Source: Branchiostoma belcheri (taxonomy: Eukaryota > Chordata > Leptocardii > Amphioxiformes > Branchiostomatidae). Taken from it: DNA of 64,000 bases. This document shows positions 10,987-23,400 of this stretch, in pieces (the stretch's first letter is position 1; each line of letters starts with the position of its first letter). The notes under the pieces were generated by a model that ran no database searches, had not been told where the DNA came from, and worked only from the letters and a program-made list of their open reading frames with translations. The translations under genes were made by a program, and so were the position numbers. The DNA lies in contig NW_017803876.1 in NCBI RefSeq assembly GCF_001625305.1, forward strand, positions 2,910,096 through 2,974,095, read 5' to 3'.

Positions 10987-13900
10987 GTATCCTTTTGTTT
11001 GATATTGTATAAACAGTGTGCCTGTAGCGTTGTTGTAGGTGCATACGTGGTGTGCCTTAGTGTTGTGCCCTGGCTAATAGACTGCCCTTTCAAGGCGCCA
11101 GTCCCACGAGAAGTGTGGGTATCAGGGTGCCTTAATCTCCCTATTTAATTCTAAAACCTTTTTTCTTTTTGCCAATTGCCAAATCTTCAGTGGGTTCCCC
11201 TGGGAAACATAATAAAGCAGATTAGAGCCCAAGGATCCTGTGGGGCCGGGCTGGACATAGATTAGAGCCCTCCATCATGACGCATGATTCTGGACCACCT
11301 GATATGTCTTACTCTTAGCGTGTGGGCTTTACGCTGGTATCCCTGATAATATTTGCTCTCATTTGTTTCTTGTGCCATATGTAATTAGTGGGTAGGCGGT
11401 GACACAAATTTTTGACAAACCAATTTACATGGTTAGCATGATATATACAGTTTTGATATTGGGTTGTGTTGGAGTACTGATCAAATTATACGAGAGAAGG
11501 TAATGCCCTACACAGCTGTATTTTTTAGGCTTTAATATTGGTAATTGCACCCACGGGAATTGGCATGAGGACCTGATCCTTGGGCTGTGTTTTTGTTTAT
11601 AGCTTGACAAGTACACGAGGACCACTAATCCTATCTAGCCAATTGTTGTGTTTAACATAACAAGGTATATTGGGTAAATGTTATCCTTGTTCATTTGTGA
11701 GAAGAGGGTCCCGTATGTTGACTGCCGGCAGCGTAGCCGGCCCTCACTACTCTCCAGCTGCTCGGGTAGTGCTTAGTGCTGTAAAGTTCAGGAGGTGCAG
11801 CGTACCGTGTTCAGATGTGCTCCGTTGATCTTGTCAAGGTCGCGTGTCGGACAACGAGTGTCGCATTTAATCCAGGATGTTTCCACAAAGCCTGATTCAC
11901 TTACGCCCAATTTGTAGCCGCAGCCATCAGAGTATTCTCTAAGACATCATTATTGATAGGTTTCCCAGGCCCCATTAGGGCTAAGTAATTGGCTATATGA
12001 TATCCTGGCACTTGGGTCTCCTTCCTTATGCTTCATATTTTTTAATCGAATTTTGCCGAGAATATAGATTATCCCTCCGACTTTGTTTGGGAAGGTATAT
12101 GGTACTCAGTATGCATGAAGGACTTTGTAGGTATATAAGGGCAAATGGTGGGAGCAGCTAGTCCGAAAGTGACGCTGGCCCTGCGTGATTTCATCCATCC
12201 ATTCATACAGGGAAAGAGATGAGTTAAGAAATAGATGAGTATGGGGGGAAATTAATTTATCTCCAAGTTCTTGCATACATGGGACAGGAGGCCATCAGTC
12301 ACGAGGGATCAGTGTCTGGCAGCAGGCATTGAGAACACATCCACCCTGTAATCACTACACTCAGACTTGTGTCCTCTATGTATCCGCTCTGTTCCACCTG
12401 CTTTATGATTGCCACTAACATGTGAGCCGGCAGCCCTATCAGTATCACCCGCTTATAAAAAACAGAACAAGCTTAAGTATCAAATGGATCTTGTACAATA
12501 TCGGCGGCACCCGAATTAAATTGGCTCCCAAGTAGTAATTTCCTCAAGTTCCTGCCAGAGCAATAACAATGATCACCATTAGCCGCCAAATACCCAGGGA
12601 TTTGTATACATTTCCATTTGTAATATGGTGGAGATTGTACGGCTGTACAGGAGATGGCCCATTCCTGGAAAATGTCACGCATGCTCTGTCAGCCAAATAT
12701 AGCCCAAGGAAGGATTCTTGTTCTTATTCCTGGAAGGATAGGACACATCGGTGGAGGTCAGCATTGCTGTACGTTTAATGGCCCAAATTGAAACTGGGGG
12801 AAACAAGGTTGATCCCAGGACGTGCAGTATCCCTTCTCATTGAATTGTCAGCCCCGGCAGATAGCAGCCAGCTGCCTATTTCATTTCAAATTTCATGGCT
12901 GGTTGAGAAGGAAAATGGATGTGGTTGGATAACGTGTCCTCTGCTGTTCACCCACAGCCTTAGGCACAATTAATTTCAATTTATGTCTTATTTCCTCCGG
13001 TACAAGTTGCCAGGCAAAAGTGCGGCCCAGCTATGCAACCCCAATCTGATGCATTATGGCTCTCCAAGGGAAGATCACAGATGGGTGATGCGCGTACGGA
13101 AGAGAAAGGTTACAGTGGCATATTAGTTATATAAAGGTACAGATAAAAGCTGTGATAGAGTTTCACCTTCTGTCACTTGCGAGTGCGTTTTCCATATACC
13201 AGCGTTTGGTGGCGCGCTGGCGTGACGCGTAAGTTATAAAGCCAAGTCTCACCCCTGGCCAGGGAAGAAATCCATTCAAATCTACTTAATATTCATAAAA
13301 ATCCATTGCAGAAAATAATTTTTCTTGGTCATTGATTTTATTGTACATAAAGTGTAATATCTGATGTGGGGGGAAGCATTTGTGAGACATTTGCAGATTT
13401 CCCAATACTCTGGTGGATTTCTCCAAGGGAAACTAATTCTTCAGATTAACATGTTTGAATGGAACCGTCAAATGTGGCCAGATCCCCTTTTCTTTGTCCT
13501 GGGAGCGCAGCGTGTGGGTCCATACTTGGGGTGCCATGCCCAAGGGGGAGCGGCACTTGAATCTTAGGCTGGGCCCTATGGAATGGCTTTTTTAGCTGAC
13601 ACTAGATACTTGCCAGTTGCTTGTGGCAAAGCCCTCGCCCCTCTCTATTCCAAGGACAAATGTGTCAGAATCGCATGCATGACAATGTGGAGAATGTCCC
13701 CATTACCTCACTTTAATTAATAGCCATCTGGGATCCTTGTCTTCGCAGCACATTTTGGTCCTAAACGGGTGACTTTCCTCCATCTCTCTCTAAGTCCACT
13801 GTCTGCTCCAACATCGTGAGCCGTGTAGTTTGACAAAGGGGCAGCTTGTTTTTAGATGGCTTTTTGTTAAGGCAGTGTCAAAAATACATACATACCTCAT

Positions 13901-16900
13901 GTTACCCCAGCTGCATATAGGTCATTCATAAATGGGCGAAGTAAAAGGTTTCAAGTGACACTATAAACTCCAAATGCACTTTGAAAGCTCCACTCTTTAA
14001 TGCACACTTGATGTGCACCAAGGCACAAGGGTGTCCTCCCTAAGTCTACACTGACGCAGGCAACCTTTTTGAAATGTCTCCAAACATCTTGAGACATGAT
14101 AAAAGGTTTTACGGCAGGTTGATGATGCTGGTGGCAGATGGCTGCTTGTGTCTCCAGACATCCTCAGCTGTCACTGTTTTCAGGGATCTGTGGCCTCCCA
14201 ACTGGGATAACCTTTGCGAAATGTCTCAACAATGTACCGCGTTATGTTCCTCTGGTGGCTGCCAGGATGAGAATTGGCAGCTGGCGGTGATGCATATATG
14301 ACAGAAATTAAGGGATCTTTTGTTCCCAAAACACTTCATATTTGCTACCATTAACCTAAGGGATTTTCCTTCTTTTGTAGATTGGATAGGGCATTTGTTT
14401 TGTTGGTCCTCCTACACACAAATTCGAGGGAAGTGTTGAGACAAAATCTGGTGCATTTGTTTTCCTAATAATATGTTACAACCAGGGAAGAATGACAAAT
14501 TTCTTTAATTTTGTTTGCTATGATCTTGCCACCTGCCAGTTGCCTCATTTGGTTCCAAAGATAAAATCTCTGCCACACACGTACCCGCAGATACCACGGC
14601 GCAGAGGTCTCAATTTCCCTGTCGAAGACAGCATGGAAGATTCCTTGCATGGTTGAACAAGGGTAAAACAACATTCATGTCATGCTTACATGGTGGTGTG
14701 GGATAGAAGACATGGGTCAAGTAACCAATATCGTTGATGTCTAAAGTAGGGTGGGGATCACCAAGTCAATTTTTCTTACAGTTGGTAAGGATATCAAAAT
14801 ATCAGAGTATGGGTTATGATGTATAAAGTGTAGGTTATAAAAATAGGTTGTTTGTAGATGTTTCCTTGACCGAAGTCCCCCAGCAGGGTATCCAAAACAG
14901 CAGCCTGACTCCCACCCATCTGAAGAAGGCCAAGCTGATGTTCTTCTACACCCGTTACCCATCCTCCTCCACCTTGAAGCAGCACTTCCCCGACGTCAAG
15001 TTCAACCGATGCATTACCTCCCAGCTCATCAAGTGGTTCTCCAACTTCCGGGAGTTCTACTACATCCAGATGGAGAAGTTTGCTCGCCAGGCCATGAGCG
15101 AGGGGCTGGAGACAAAGGACCTGCACGTCACGCGTGACTCCGAACTGTTCCACGCACTCAACCTGCACTACAACAAGAGCAACGAGTTCAAGGTGAGGAG
15201 CTATCTTCTATCTACAAACTTTCCACCACCACTTACATGTACCACTCAGGCAGGATAATAAAAGTGTAGGTGTTTTAAGTGTTACTTCTTGTGCTCTATT
15301 GTTGTGCCATTGTTCAATTTAGTAAATTTGGGGGGACAAAGACATTTGCGTTTTTCACCAGTGTAGTTGATTAGGGTTTGTAGCAAATCTGTGTCTTTTC
15401 CAAATTACCTCCCCCACCAACAGAATTGTGATGTTTATTAAGGGTTCTTTGTATGCAAACTGATGATTTCTAATCTTTTAGGGAACAAAGAAATTTTCTT
15501 CTGGTTTCTTTTCTTTACCCACAAGTTGGCTTAGTTTCAGTTGAGTCCGGTGCCATCAAAGTGTTAACATGCATATCAGTTATCCTTCTTTATTCAGTCT
15601 ACCAGCATTTACATAGAAGTGGCAGGTTAAAGTGAGTGTTAGTGCTGGTTGTACATGCACAGAAGGATGGAGTTGTAGCCGGAGTGCTAGAGAGTTTCCT
15701 TTGTTCCTGGGCAGCAGCTGTTGTATAAGCCTCCTTGTGCACCTGTCACTGGCTGGAAGAAAGGCTATTGTCCCCCGCCAGGGCCCAGCTCAGTTTACCG
15801 GCCGTGCTCGGCCACACTTCACTTGTTCACATTGACTAAACACAGTAGCACTGCTTGAGGGATGCAAGTTTTTTTGGGAAACAATGTCTGTAAGCAGGCA
15901 ATTCCTAGTTGCCCCCATTCTAGTGCTTTTCCTTTGTAGTGGGATCGAAGTGGTATTTTCTTCAGGAGGTGGCAGCAGCTGCTGGATGGGTGATAGCATC
16001 TGCCCATCATTCACCCTATCAGGCCTGTCTGGTGTCTTTACATCTGTCGCCCAAGGAGACACGGTCCCTCTGCTACACATGCATTAAGAAGGCAAATATG
16101 ATGGATTATGTAAAAGACAGGGTGCAACATGCATGGCCATTCAGCACATTAATGCCTCTTGACACAGATGGGTCACTGAGAGATGGTTTGAAAGCATCTT
16201 GAGACATTTGGGAGGTTCACCTCCCCTGAAATTGTGGATGTCCTGCTGTTTGATGGGTGGAAAGGTGCTTAGTTGGGATGTGTTAAGAAGCTTTTTGAAA
16301 CATTGAGGAATGAGGCTTTTTTGCGTGGCAGCTTCCTTTTGATGTGCTAAAGTAATACATATGAGTATGGATCTTGTAGTACAAAAATGTAGGAAGTTAT
16401 GCCCCCAGCTGTCCAGATAAAGCATGGTGTATATATACGTGGATGAACTCAAACTTTCTCTGTCTGTTCTTGCTGTACCAAATTGCCCCATCTTCACGCC
16501 GGACAGGTGATTTTTAACTTGTATCTCACCGACCGGTGCCCCCGAGTTCGAAAGTGCATCATTACAGGGACCTGGGAGAGGCGTCATTATTTTGTGGTGC
16601 GTTGAGGCAGGGCATCTGCTAAGATCAATGAAAGACAAAGGATGCGCACGCTAAAGAAACATCTTCCTGTGGTGGTGGCAAGGAGATCAGTTTAAGGGAC
16701 GAGTGCAATCAATACAAGCTGTGGCTTCTGGAAACAAAAGTGCCTGCAGTGTTTCTCCTACCCCGGGATTATTTCCAGCAAACTTTATGAATAAGTGATA
16801 AGAGGCTGTTATAACAAAGGAAAGGGTGGTGATTAGACAATGGCCGACCCTCATTACTTTTTGCCCTGCAGTCTTAACAACAATAATGTAGCATGTGGAC

Positions 16901-17490
16901 ATTGTCTCCTCTACCCAGCCTGGAAGTGACATTGTTAGGATTGGATCTTTCGGTTGTAACCGAGTAGAAGAAGTTTATGTGTTTAGGTGCACAAAATTTT
17001 TAACCTGCCAACGATCCTCCCAATATAAAGCCTGTCTACTTATATATTTAACAAAGGGCTGTGTGTTGCCATCCTCAAAAAAGTGAAATAAATATATATC
17101 CCAAGTGCATTTTGTTCATCATCGTATACACAACTTTAACAGCTCTGTTGGTTGATAAAGAAACATACCATTGTGTTAAACTATGTTTTTTCCAACAGCA
17201 ACTATGAAGAAACAGACATGTTTGTTTTGTGACATGTGCCCTTATTGATGAATTTTCAATAAGTATTTGTAGCCGTAGTCAAATGAAATATGTCCTCCCT
17301 TCAGGTGCCGGATTCGTTCCTGGTGGTGGCCGAGCAGACCCTGTCCGAGTTCTTCAACGCCATCAAGGCAGGGAAAGACCTGGAGGCATCGTGGAAGAAG
17401 AACATTTACAAGATCATCAGCAAGCTGGACAGCCCCCTCCCCGAGATCTTCCAGTCTCCAGACTGCATGAAGGAGCTCCTTGGAGAGTGA
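9382..17490 (+). CDS. PROX1: Prox (prospero-related homeobox transcription factor), complete in three coding exons
   Basis: A nuclear transcription factor with an atypical homeodomain fused to a Prospero domain, specifying neural, lens, liver and lymphatic-type fates in other animals. Coding exons: 9382-10986, 14884-15192, 17305-17490; phases 0/0; 699 residues, against about 737 in human PROX1. In order: [11 protein letters not shown] basic start; LRSLL nuclear-receptor-box-like motif; [10 protein letters not shown]; a Gln-rich [18 protein letters not shown] coiled coil; [15 protein letters not shown]; then the homeo-Prospero domain starting [20 protein letters not shown] and ending KELLGE. 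The start at 9382 gives the family-like distance to KRRRV. An in-frame ATG at 9361 is possible, and the frame stays open further upstream. It is probably orthologous to the ancestor of vertebrate PROX1 and PROX2. Confidence 0.95.
10987..14883 (+). other. U12-type (minor spliceosome) intron of Prox
   Basis: The donor GTATCCTTTT at 10987 matches the U12 consensus RTATCCTTT in full. TTCCTTGAC at 14862-14870 matches the U12 branch site TTCCTTRAY in full. Its branch adenosine (14869) lies 14 bases before the AG at 14882-14883, the short spacing typical of U12 introns. There is no polypyrimidine tract of U2 type directly before this AG. Confidence 0.85.
14881..14886 (+). other. NAGNAG tandem 3' splice site
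   Basis: CAGCAG at the exon boundary allows splicing after either AG, adding or dropping one Gln just before GIQNSS. The first AG is closer to the ideal distance from the U12 branch point. Confidence 0.6.
14884..15192 (+). CDS. PROX1: Prox homeodomain exon
   Basis: 103 codons covering the whole homeodomain ([39 protein letters not shown]) and the start of the Prospero domain ([13 protein letters not shown]). The donor is AAG|GTGAGG, phase 0. A second AG three bases into the exon forms a NAGNAG acceptor. Confidence 0.95.
15193..17304 (+). other. Prox intron 2
   Basis: A U2-type intron (GTGAGG donor, CTTCAG acceptor). No repeat or nested gene recognised. A minus-strand open frame around 16.1-16.6 kb shows no family resemblance. 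Confidence 0.8.
17305..17490 (+). CDS. PROX1: Prox terminal exon (Prospero domain)
   Basis: Encodes [20 protein letters not shown], then [20 protein letters not shown] and the C-terminal [16 protein letters not shown] with a TGA stop, aligning to the extreme C-terminus of PROX1. The acceptor is CTCCCTTCAG. Confidence 0.96.
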   Translation: MPDSFLVVAEQTLSEFFNAIKAGKDLEASWKKNIYKIISKLDSPLPEIFQSPDCMKELLGE

Positions 17491-20400
17491 GATCTGATGA
17501 CATCAAGTCGTTGTGTTGCAAGCCAAGCTTTACGAGAAGTTCTTGGAAACTTCACTGAGTATGTAGGAAAGTGCTTAGGGATTACTCTATCTGTCTAAGC
17601 CACAATTGTCAAGGAAGACGTAGTGTGAAGGAAGGATATTTATTAAGGATACAGGAAATTTGTTGCATGACTTCTTTGGAAAGTCAGTACCCCAAGGGTA
17701 TCATTAATTTCACATGCAATTGAAGAGTTCTAGTCGCTGGGTAAATCTGTGGACCCAGTAGGATTGAGCAGCACAGGTTGTGGTACAGAGCTAAGTGTGC
17801 AAAATGTACTCCGGGATGTCGCCAGGACGTGCATGCCTTTAGAACACGGAAATTGATCCAGAGAATCTTGATGGAATTTGACTAGACACGTTCAGCGTTA
17901 GCGCTCTTAGGACTTAAGATTTCTGTAGGTAATGTGATTTGCTTATCACAAAAAGCAAGGTTGTTTTGTTAATGTGTAATATGGTAGTAGGCAAGGAGAA
18001 GTCGGCTATAATTAGGCAAGTTCCTGTGCCAGGAAGAATGTGGAACCATGTATGCAAGTTGTCAACGCACTCTAAAGAGTGGTCATAATTGTTGTAGTCG
18101 AGAGGAGCAAATCAAGACTTAGTAATCTTTTAGATTTAGGAGTTTAGACCATATGCCATGTGGAGTTAGACAGACCCTGGGGCGGGGTAACCTTAAAAAG
18201 TGGGACCTAAATTTCCTTAGTAGCTTCCAAAGTGTAGAACACTTTGTCAGGTAATAGTCTAGATTTGGACCCCTTCTGTAGCCATGCAAGACAGTAGAAG
18301 TTAGGAATAGTGCCTAGTGCCTTAGGTTTTTACAAGCATTACCAAATAGCACAAAAAAAATAGATGATGCAGAACTTGATAAACTACTTTCTTATACTAG
18401 CAGGATTTTGACACAAAAAAGAAATATACCCTTGTGGGGGAGACCTTTGCTGGTGAGACGTGTGCCAGCATCAATGTGGAATTTAGAAACCAGCTGAGAA
18501 CAAACAGTAGAGCTACTCGTACAAGTGACCTTTAGTTGTACCGGGAGTCACTCGCCCGGCTGAGCTAGCCTTGCATGCCCTTCAGCCTCCCACTTTCTCT
18601 GGACATGTACGTTATCTCCTGATCAATGCTTGTTAGGTTATGTCCATGTTCCCTCTCTGGTGGGAGATCTAGGCTCTGTTCCCAGGGGTCGTGCTTTTAT
18701 GGTAGAGTCAAAAATGATAATCATTTCGTTGGTGACATTGCCTCTGCCCTTGCCAGCTGTGGTGGTTACACTTCGTGTGCTCTTCGCATTCGTCACACAC
18801 TCACACACGTAGGTGTGCTAATATTGACTCGAGAACCTGGTAATTTCTTAATATGTTTTATTTGCTGTATTTTTCTTTGTTTCAGGGACTGAGTTTGCAA
18901 TTGTTCTTTAAATGCAATTTTATGTTGGAGACATGAATTATTTAGTTTTGTCCTGGGGTCATATTTTGACTCTTTTTAAGTTGCTCCTAAATTAAGGCAA
19001 GAGAAAGTATTTTCATCTGGGATGAACGAGCTTATTACAGAGTATATCACCATTAATTTATTCATTCTGGTATGTAGAAAATCATGCAATCCTAGGTAAA
19101 CATTGTGCCAGCGTTGCTGAGCAATTGCTGAGCTGTTACCATGGTTACCAGACATTATCAGAATTATAATTATGTAATATCCTCGTCAGGAATCACTGAG
19201 GTATACATTATCAGATAGAGGATACAGATTTTCTTGCCTGTGCATGTTGTGTAAATGCTGGTGTTATCTGGTCTTTGTTTCCTTTATTGAAAGCACTACA
19301 GATTTTATTATTTAAAGAAGAATTATGTTTTGTGAATTTGTGCTTTATTGATGTTCACAGAAAAGGGTAATATATTGATTAAATCATGAATTTTAAGTAA
19401 GATTAAGTCAATCATATGCGATGTTGTTACACCATCCAGGGTTATATTTGTGTTGTTATAAAGGTCCAGAGTTTAATATATGCAAATATTTAAGGGCTGG
19501 CTTATTTTCCAGCCTTGTTATCTGACAGAGAAAAATTTATGGCAGAGTCACTTGCCAACTGATTGCAACGTTTTTCTGTACCTTGGTTCCCACTATTTAT
19601 CATAGGAAGTCATCCATGTACTCAAGGTGCATCCCTTCAGAAACCCATCTCTCACTTGACATTACACCAACTGTCCTTCAAGTGGGAGGACTAAATGGCT
19701 TTGGGTGCAACTTTGTGTAATGGCTAAGACCTGTTATTCCTCATGTACACACACAGTATTTCATGTATATTCTAGCTTTGTTTCTCACAATGGGTGAAGG
19801 GAGATGTGATGTGGATTGTGTATTCAGCACCTAGGTGTGCTGGTAGATTGTAGATGTGTAGAACCGGTAGGCTAGATGAGACTTTATTGTGCAGGCAGAC
19901 GATGCCTGCGGAATGTAGGGTAGGTCGGACCTATGCTATGCGGACAATTGTTGTAGAAAGATATACTGTAGCTCACAGTAAGTGAAGTGACCAGATTTTG
20001 GGGTGTCATGCAATGTGTCATCTTCATGTGTCATACAAGCCCGGTGGAATTCTTCCAAGATAGGTACATTCAGCAGGGCAACATTTTCATGTTCTTGTAG
20101 ACAGTAGAAACCTTAGAGTTCCCCCCGAGACTTTGTACTAGAAATTTTTAGCCACTCCAATAAATTTGTAGACTCTCTTCATACCATACTGCATGTGGTC
20201 TGGTTCTTTCTGCGTGAGCAGCAGATAAATCAAAGGGCTGTTGGAGACAAATTTATACCAAAGGATTAAATTTCCAAATTGAGGTACCATTACAGGAATA
20301 TGAGCATCAGAAGGGCCCATACATCATGATTAACATGTCATCCATCCTAAAGTCACACTTGGACCAGCGGTGCCCATTGATTAGCAAGGTCAACAGTATC

Positions 20401-23400
20401 TGAGCGGGGAGTTGGGCCAATTTATGGAAATTGGGCGAAAATGGCAATGCGCTGACGAAACAATGCACACTTAAACTTTCCAAAATGTTGCAGTGGCGGG
20501 GAAGAAGGAAACAGACACGCCATAATCAAACTTAAAATCAAAGCACTTCGTTTTCAAGCAGTACGTGTAGTAGGGTCCTTGCAAGAGAAGTAAATCAGTG
20601 TCGGACAGATTTAAGGTGCCTCCACTAAGGCATGTTGATCCCCGGGAACGAATTGTGTGCATGCTAGACCTGATGAGCACCGAGAGACCATCTACAGATC
20701 CTTAATGGTCATCTTTAAGTGGACAGCCATCCAAGACAAAGGTCTAAGGCCCAGTCTATGAAGGTGGCGTTATTTCCCATTGACACAGTGCCCAGCTGTG
20801 AGCCGCGGTGGGACTTCCAACGGCTGATACGACTTTAGGATAGATTGGCACAATCTTGCCAGGCACACAACCGAAGGTCCATTAATCCCCAAGGAAAGTA
20901 CTCCTGATCCAGGGATCACGCTCAAATGCCCTCTTGATCGCCGGGTCGCGTCTCGGGGACGTGTTCGAAATTTCTTATAAAAGCGGAAGAGTTGAGAAGG
21001 AGTGTAAATACTTGTCCTCCGGAGGTTGTGTACATTACCAGGATAGCTGGATTTTGGTTGCAGGAAGGGCGACTTAACTGCTGCCTAAGCCTCTCCATTT
21101 ACATTGCTGGCCACAACTGAGCCACAATCTACAGATTTCTGCCCTGCCAATCATACACTACACTGTGTTACTCACATGTTGGCATTTTTGTTGGCCTGAA
21201 TAAAGATAATTGGCCTAAGACTAAGTGCATCACAGTGAAGAATGCCATTGTATTTTCCAGTTCCCAATCCTTAAACAAAACCATTCCTTAGCAACAGGTA
21301 ACAATTATCCAATGCCTTTGAAACTGACTAGTATAAAAAGAGGTAATGTAACATTTCACTTCCTCTTGGCACTTGAAGGCGAGATGGACTTTAGATAGCC
21401 TGATATCCTGTAACTAGCTCTGCACAAAGAACCTGTAATAGTTGTGTTTGCTTTAGCAAGTTACTGCAACTGGGATCATGCTTACTAGCAATACTAAGTT
21501 TAATTCATTCAGCCTTGGTCCAACTTTTCATCAAGGTATATGACCTTAACAAATGCAAATATCACCCCATGAAGCTTTAAATGTCGTTTCAAACTTCCAG
21601 ATGGTGAAACTTGGCAGAAATATTGTCAAAAATATTGGAATCAATATGCCCATTCATGCCAGGTTGTTACCTTGGTGACAATAATATATATGATGCACAT
21701 GTGCCTTTGCTAGGATTGCAAACTGGAAGTCTTATGTTTCATTCTGAAAATTACTAAAATTTGCCGGAAATGTGCCCAAGGGCACACAATGACACGTGCA
21801 CTGAAATGGACACATGGATAGACAGTATCATAATCATGACAGGTTAACACGACATCCTGCTATATTATACAAACTGGAGGTACGTAAAAAGCCTCAGACT
21901 TCCACCCTGATGACGACACAACAGGTACTAAAAATTCCCTGCACGCAATATAGCTCTCACACCCGGCATGTTCTCAGTATCAGGTTTCCCCACTTTTAAC
22001 GCACATCTTCAATAATGGGAACGGACGTGTTGATGCTTGCATTTCCTCAAGAAGACAGCTCGAAGACAGGAAGCAAAGTCAATGACTTCCCCTGCTATTT
22101 ATAACATTGAGACACTTCCTTCTCCCCTGTTAATAATTCAACTGCTAGGTCATGCCACACCTATGGCAAAGTACATTGTGTACCTGTGCGGTGTAAGATA
22201 AGAATCAGTGGTGAAACTGGCCCGCCCACGGCAGCACTGTGACAAGGCTATTTTAACCATCTGTCCAAATAACCCTGACAGAAACAGGAATAGCTGTTCC
22301 GTCCAAGGGTGTATCAAGTACTTTATGGTCATAATTTCTGCCTGCACATTTATAGACGTGACGTGGCATACCAGCTGCACCAACTTCAGTCGCTCAAAGA
22401 ATTTCAGAAGGAGGGCTGCAGATCGCTCTCACATGTTTTTCTGTCTTGTGAATGTCCTTTATTACTTCCCGCACTCCACATTTATACTTTTCCAATAAAA
22501 ATATGCCAGATCTTTATATCATCAATATACTTGTATTGACTGCATAGTTACATTTTTGGGGGATCTTGCCACATGTTTGTTCTAGTCACCATGTTGTCTT
22601 AGTGTTGTTAATACTACACTCTGTGCAATGTTCTATTTTTGGAGAACAGAGATTTGCAATCCTTGTGAATAAGATAATAAGTTAAGAAAGGTAGAAATGA
22701 AATAGAAAAAACAGAAGTGAGCAGATTTCCTGTTTGATTGGAGACATTGTGGGGTGAATTCTCCTTGGGTCATGAGGAAGCAAATTAAATAAACTGAAAG
22801 TTCCTGGAGGGAACCCAAACCATGAGGAAGTCTCCAACTTAACTTGGCAACAGAAAAATTGCAAGGGACAACAAAACCTGTTCCTCTTCACGTGTTTTAC
22901 CAGTACTCAATGTCACTTGTACAGCAAAGTCCACAGAGCAAAGGAGAAAATGGAAATAAGGAAGACAAGCATAAACCAACAGCAGAACAGAATGAGATAT
23001 CAATCGTGCACTCCTCCTAATGTCAAGAAATAACATTTGACTCTTGGCATATGCTAATGTCTGTGTCACAATAATATATTGAGTCCCCTATTCTGAGCAT
23101 GTTTTGACAACTAAATGGCTTAATTTCTATTTATAACTCACTTCATTGATGTCGCCTTGTTAATAATTCAGTCAGGTAAATTGATACCTGCCAATCTGTT
23201 AACACCTAAGTTGAACCATACATTGTACAAACTCCTTCCTCATACAATGCCATTCCCTAGTCAGTCTTCTTATTTATCTTAACTGATTTGTCCCAAAAAT
23301 GAAACATTTGAACACATTGAAACAGCCCATTAAACTGCACATTCTAACAATGCCATTACCATGAGTGCCATGCAGAAAGTGCCCCTCAGTGTTAAGGTAG

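Noticed and set aside
16141..16638. 165-codon minus-strand open frame in Prox intron 2
   Set aside because: No recognisable domain, no splice-bounded conservation, and composition like the surrounding intron.
19828..19842. TTCAGCACCTAGG partial RE1 half-site
   Set aside because: Lacks the GGACAG core; a half-site alone is expected by chance.
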